The translations under genes and the position numbers were made by a program. From the NCBI GenBank assembly GCA_025355965.1, contig JANXYR010000045.1, positions 1 to 64,000 on the forward strand: 64,000 bases of DNA. Direction: 5' to 3'. The notes below the pieces were generated by a model. That model searched no databases and had not been told where the DNA came from. It worked only from the letters and a program-made list of their open reading frames with translations. Source of the DNA: Geobacteraceae bacterium. GTDB taxonomy: Bacteria > Desulfobacterota > Desulfuromonadia > Geobacterales > Pseudopelobacteraceae. This document shows, in pieces, positions 60,655 to 64,000 of the stretch; position 1 is the stretch's first letter, and each line of letters starts with the position of its first letter.

Positions 60655-61875
60655 TCAAATTAAATCGATATAACTGCCAAAAAAGTGGACATCCACCTCT
60701 TCCCCGGCCGCCATGAAGCCGCGCCCGGGGGGAATTACAGCGATAGCCGCCGAATTAACCATCGTCTTTAACAACCCGGTCTGCTGCTTGCCGGATGTTG
60801 ATGCGTAAAATCGATCTCCTTCTCGTTCCAGGCGAATGCGGAGCAGAGTGGTACGGTCGCTTTCCTTGTTTTTGATATCCTCGTTCAGAATGGCGCGAAA
60901 TGTCGGCCTAAGCACCTGACATTGTCCCATCATACGCAGCAGTGCCGGACGAACAAACTCCTCAAAAGTTATCAAGCTGGCAACCGGATTTCCTGGAAGC
61001 GAAAACACCGGCTTCCCATCTTTAACGCCGAAGGCTGTCGGCTTGCCAGGCTTGACGCCAACCTTCCAGAAGACCTGCTTTACCCCTAATTCATCCAGAA
61101 CAACCCTCACCAGGTCGCGATCTCCGGCTGAAACGCCGGCCGAGGTTACCAACATATCTGCCTTAAGCCCTTCCTGCAGCTTTTCGCGGTGGCTTTCAAG
61201 GTTGTCCCGTGCGATGCCGATTATGCGAGGGATCCCTCCCGCTTCACGCACCGCCGCCGCCAGCGACAGCGTATTACTGTTGATGAGTTCACCTGCACCT
61301 GGGGTGCGGCCTACTTCAATCAGCTCATCACCGGTCGAAAGGATCGCGACCAAAGGACGGATAAAGACCGGGACTCTGGCCCGCCCGAGGGAGGCCAGCA
61401 TACTTACCTCCGGTGGCCGAATGATCGTTCCGCCAGCAATGACGGTCTGACCGGAGCGCACATCTTCACCGCGATAACGAATATGTTGGCACAGAGCAAC
61501 TGGGGCCTGAATAGCGACCTGTTCTCCGGAGGTTTCTTCAGTTTCTTCTATTGGTACAACCGCATCGGCACCGCTCGGGATCGGTGCACCGGTCATGATT
61601 TTAACCGCACAACCCGGCTTTACTTCAACCCCGTCAGCCCGGGCACCGGCAGGGATGTAGCCGGTCACTTTCAGTTTACAGGATATTTCACTGCAGTCTG
61701 CAATACGGACCGCATAGCCATCCATGGCTGAATTGTCCCAAAGCGGCATATCCCACGGAGCAACAACATCTTCAACCAGGACTCGACCGATAGCTTCGAC
61801 AATATCGACCTGTTCAGTCCCGACCGGAGTGATATTTTCCAGAATAATCTGTCGAGCCTGTTCGTATGAAAGCAT
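60655..61875 (-). CDS. moeA: Molybdopterin molybdenumtransferase
   Basis: 406 residues. Inserts molybdenum into adenylylated molybdopterin. Conserved motifs: NSAMDGYAV, IMTGAPIPSGADAVVPIEET, TSAGVSAGDRDLV and FSLPGNPVAS. The start is the ATG at 61875 with GGGAG upstream; a longer frame to 61998 adds a spurious hydrophobic leader. It implies molybdo- or tungstoenzymes elsewhere. Confidence 0.95.
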   Translation of the reverse strand: MLSYEQARQIILENITPVGTEQVDIVEAIGRVLVEDVVAPWDMPLWDNSAMDGYAVRIADCSEISCKLKVTGYIPAGARADGVEVKPGCAVKIMTGAPIPSGADAVVPIEETEETSGEQVAIQAPVALCQHIRYRGEDVRSGQTVIAGGTIIRPPEVSMLASLGRARVPVFIRPLVAILSTGDELIEVGRTPGAGELINSNTLSLAAAVREAGGIPRIIGIARDNLESHREKLQEGLKADMLVTSAGVSAGDRDLVRVVLDELGVKQVFWKVGVKPGKPTAFGVKDGKPVFSLPGNPVASLITFEEFVRPALLRMMGQCQVLRPTFRAILNEDIKNKESDRTTLLRIRLEREGDRFYASTSGKQQTGLLKTMVNSAAIAVIPPGRGFMAAGEEVDVHFFGSYIDLI

Positions 61876-61966
61876 GGAGCGACTCCCTTCTTTGATAATC
61901 GTCATACAATAGCTGTAAGCGCACAATAACACAATACAGATTGCCAATGTCACGACGATAGGTATA

Positions 61967-62791
61967 ATGCGATCACTCAAGTCAGCGGAGAGGAGCAATC
62001 AATTGTACGGAATCAGCCGTGAAACGCAGAGTGACAACGCTTTCCCGCTCTTTGACAGTCACTTTCACATCATCGACCGCCGCTTTCCGCTTACCCCCAA
62101 CAACGGCTACCTGCCGGAAGATCTGATCTGCTCAGATTATCGGGCCCGGATGGCGCAGTACGACCTGCGTGGCGGAGCCGTTGTTTCCGGATCGTTTCAG
62201 ATATTTGACCAGAGTTATCTGCTGGATGCCCTGTATACCCTTGGGCCGCTCTTTGTCGGAGTAACACAACTGCCATCAACCGTTTCAAATCAGGAAATTC
62301 TGGATTTGGATAGTGCCGGAGTGAGAGCTGTGCGCTTTAACCTCAGGCGGGGCGGGTCAGAAGATGTGCGTCATATGGATGCTATGGCGCAGCGTGTGTA
62401 TGAGCTTGCCGGCTGGCATGTGGAGCTGTACGTGGATTCACGGGAGTTGGATGGGCTGTTTGATTCGCTGACATCCCTTCCGGCTGTCAGCATCGACCAT
62501 TTGGGTCTGGAGCAGGAAGGTTTCGGAACATTGCTGAAGCTGGCCGAGAGTGGTGTGAGGGTCAAGGCCACCGGTTTTGGCAGGGTTAATTTTGACGTGC
62601 CGACTGCGTTGCGTGAATTATACGCGGCGAATCCTCATGCCCTCATGTTTGGCACTGACCTCCCCTCCACCCGCGCGCCCAGGCCATACAGTCACGACGA
62701 TTTTCTACTGGTGCTTAAAACGCTGGGGGATGAAGCGGCACGCGCAGTGTTTTATGATAATGCTGCGGAGTTTTATCGGTTCTACCGGTAA
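61967..62791 (+). CDS. Amidohydrolase-2 family TIM-barrel hydrolase
   Basis: 274 residues. It begins FPLFDSHFHIIDRRFPLTPN with the HxH metal motif and continues with VRFNLRRGG, SIDHLG and LMFGTDLPSTR, as in the amidohydrolase 2 (2-pyrone-4,6-dicarboxylate lactonase-like) family. The substrate is unknown. The ATG at 61967 is given, but a TTG at 62003 has GGAGAGGAG eight bases upstream and may be the real start. It is divergent from moeA. Confidence 0.82.
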   Translation: MRSLKSAERSNQLYGISRETQSDNAFPLFDSHFHIIDRRFPLTPNNGYLPEDLICSDYRARMAQYDLRGGAVVSGSFQIFDQSYLLDALYTLGPLFVGVTQLPSTVSNQEILDLDSAGVRAVRFNLRRGGSEDVRHMDAMAQRVYELAGWHVELYVDSRELDGLFDSLTSLPAVSIDHLGLEQEGFGTLLKLAESGVRVKATGFGRVNFDVPTALRELYAANPHALMFGTDLPSTRAPRPYSHDDFLLVLKTLGDEAARAVFYDNAAEFYRFYR

Positions 62792-62913
62792 TTTTATAGA
62801 AGCTGCCTATTGAAGTTCAAACTGATATCCGTTAAAACACAAACTTAATACGCTACATATTAACAGATGCTACTTGTAATTATGAAATTTTAACATAAAA
62901 AGGAGAATTCAAC

Positions 62914-64000
62914 ATGAACCCGAACTGGAAAATCGACACCATTGCCGTACAGGGAGGCTACGAGCCAAAATCCGGCGAACCGCGCATCCTTCCCATCATC
63001 CAGAGCACCACTTTCAAGTATGACAGTGCAGAACATGTCACCAAACTATTCGATCTGGAAGCGGCCGGTTTCTTTTACACCCGACTGGCCAACCCAACCA
63101 CCGATGGCTTCGAAACCAAGATTGCTCAGATGGAGGGGGGCGTCGGTGCCATGGCGACATCATCCGGCCAAGCCGCCACAACCCTGGCGATCCTGAATAT
63201 CTGCCAGTCCGGCCAGCATGTTGTGGCAGCCAGCACTCTTTACGGCGGAACTTACAACCTGTTCGCCGTCACTCTGCCAAAGATGGGCATTGAAGTGACC
63301 TTTATCGATCCCGAAGCATCCGCCGAGGAGATCAAGAAGGCCTTTCGCCCCACCACGCGCTGCCTCTTTGCCGAAACTATCGGCAACCCCGGCCTTAATG
63401 TCCTCGATTTCGAGAAGTTTGCTGCCATCGCCAATGAAATGCAGACACCACTGATCATCGACAACACATTCGCCACCCCATTCCTCTGCCGCCCGTTCGA
63501 TCATGGCGCCCACATCATCATGCACTCCGCCACCAAGTACATCGACGGCCATGCTACCAGCGTCGGCGGTGTTATTGTAGACGGTGGTACCTTCGACTGG
63601 GGCTGCGGTCGTTTCCCGGATATGGTCGAGCCGGACATCAGCTATCACGGCCTGGAGTACGTCAAAACTTTCGGCCCTATGGCCTATATCATCAAGGCAC
63701 GCGTCCAGCTGATGCGCGATTTAGGTACTACCCCCGCCCCGCTCAACTCGTTCCTGTTTAATCTGGGGTTGGAAACCCTGCACCTGCGCATGCAGCGCCA
63801 CAGCGAAAATGCTCTGGCCGTGGCAAAGTTCCTTGAGTCTCATCCGCTGGTCAGTTGGGCCTGTTACCCCGGCCTTGAAAGCCACCCGACCCACGACCGG
63901 GCGTTGAAATACCTCCCCAAGGGTTGCAGCGGCGTGCTGACATTCGGCATCAAGGGCGGCGCCGAAGCGGGACGCAAATTTATGGAAGCAACCAGACTGG
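62914..64000 (+). CDS. O-acetylhomoserine sulfhydrylase (partial, runs off window)
   Basis: The 362 residues seen belong to the Cys/Met-metabolism PLP enzyme family. They include QSTTFKYDSAEHV, TRLANPTTDGFE, SSGQAATTLAI, IDNTFATPFLCRPF and the PLP lysine in HSATKYIDGHAT. It likely makes homocysteine from O-acetylhomoserine and sulfide. AAGGAG precedes the ATG. No SAM riboswitch was recognised in the 122-bp upstream gap. Confidence 0.92.
   Translation, partial: MNPNWKIDTIAVQGGYEPKSGEPRILPIIQSTTFKYDSAEHVTKLFDLEAAGFFYTRLANPTTDGFETKIAQMEGGVGAMATSSGQAATTLAILNICQSGQHVVAASTLYGGTYNLFAVTLPKMGIEVTFIDPEASAEEIKKAFRPTTRCLFAETIGNPGLNVLDFEKFAAIANEMQTPLIIDNTFATPFLCRPFDHGAHIIMHSATKYIDGHATSVGGVIVDGGTFDWGCGRFPDMVEPDISYHGLEYVKTFGPMAYIIKARVQLMRDLGTTPAPLNSFLFNLGLETLHLRMQRHSENALAVAKFLESHPLVSWACYPGLESHPTHDRALKYLPKGCSGVLTFGIKGGAEAGRKFMEATRL

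Noticed and set aside
62792-62913. SAM riboswitch upstream of the O-acetylhomoserine sulfhydrylase gene
   Set aside because: The short AT-rich gap shows none of the conserved SAM-riboswitch helices.
1-64000. CRISPR arrays, tRNA or rRNA genes, complete insertion sequences, prophage
   Set aside because: No regular repeat-spacer pattern, tRNA cloverleaf, rRNA sequence, transposase or phage structural gene was recognised; the Bro-N gene is the only phage-like item.

Overview
The window looks like a chromosomal segment of an anaerobic, respiring Desulfobacterota bacterium of the Geobacter/Pelobacter propionicus/Trichlorobacter type. This is inferred from gene content, not from a marker gene. The clues are abundant exported multiheme c-type cytochromes, a cytosolic four-subunit NiFe hydrogenase, a hybrid cluster protein, a futalosine-pathway menaquinone gene, a sodium-pumping decarboxylase operon, an AcnA-type aconitase and many sigma-54-type (-24/-12) promoters. 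I found no rRNA, tRNA, CRISPR array or complete insertion sequence.

Layout. 0.1-4 kb: a minus-strand hydrogenase operon (beta, gamma, delta, alpha). 4-10 kb: a glycosyltransferase, an FlK-like thioesterase directly downstream of aconitase, and glmS. 10.4-14 kb: a class A penicillin-binding protein converging on an L,D-transpeptidase. 14-17 kb: hcp and a divergent DUF362 ferredoxin-like gene. 17-19 kb: a FecR/tryptophan-rich exported protein behind a good sigma-54 promoter, then a MITE-like element with terminal inverted repeats. 19-30.6 kb: an accessory electron-transfer region with a ten-heme cytochrome, and two copies of a cassette made of a seven-heme-type cytochrome and an exported alpha-alpha-toroid protein. 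30.7-33.8 kb: phnA/yjdM and dtd split by a Bro-N gene, a DUF559 nuclease between facing REP-like palindromes, and mqnD. 33.9-39.8 kb: a LysE exporter, a membrane protein, a hemerythrin, a radical SAM enzyme, a zinc-finger protein, an alcohol dehydrogenase and a DUF4337 protein. 39.8-44.1 kb: a lone nuoM-nuoN pair and, divergently, an unusual protein joining MshEN-type domains to a three-heme cytochrome. 44-54.5 kb: mfd, a MXAN_5187-like protein, glmU, a PAS-GGDEF-EAL protein and uvrA. 54.8-59.8 kb: a sodium-translocating acyl-CoA decarboxylase operon ending in a cation/proton antiporter. 59.8-64 kb: nfo, moeA, an amidohydrolase and a partial O-acetylhomoserine sulfhydrylase.

The most interesting material is the 21.9-30.6 kb region. 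Three cytochrome transcription units each have a -24/-12 promoter preceded by two to four copies of a 16-bp palindrome, TGGG-N8-CCCA. Two of the units are paralogous from the activator sites through the promoter to the cytochrome and toroid genes. This looks like a dedicated, duplicated cell-envelope redox module under one unknown enhancer-binding activator. The second highlight is the MshEN-cytochrome fusion at 42.9 kb, which could couple cytosolic cyclic-di-GMP to an exported cytochrome. The third is the Bro-N gene that has duplicated the 5' end of dtd.
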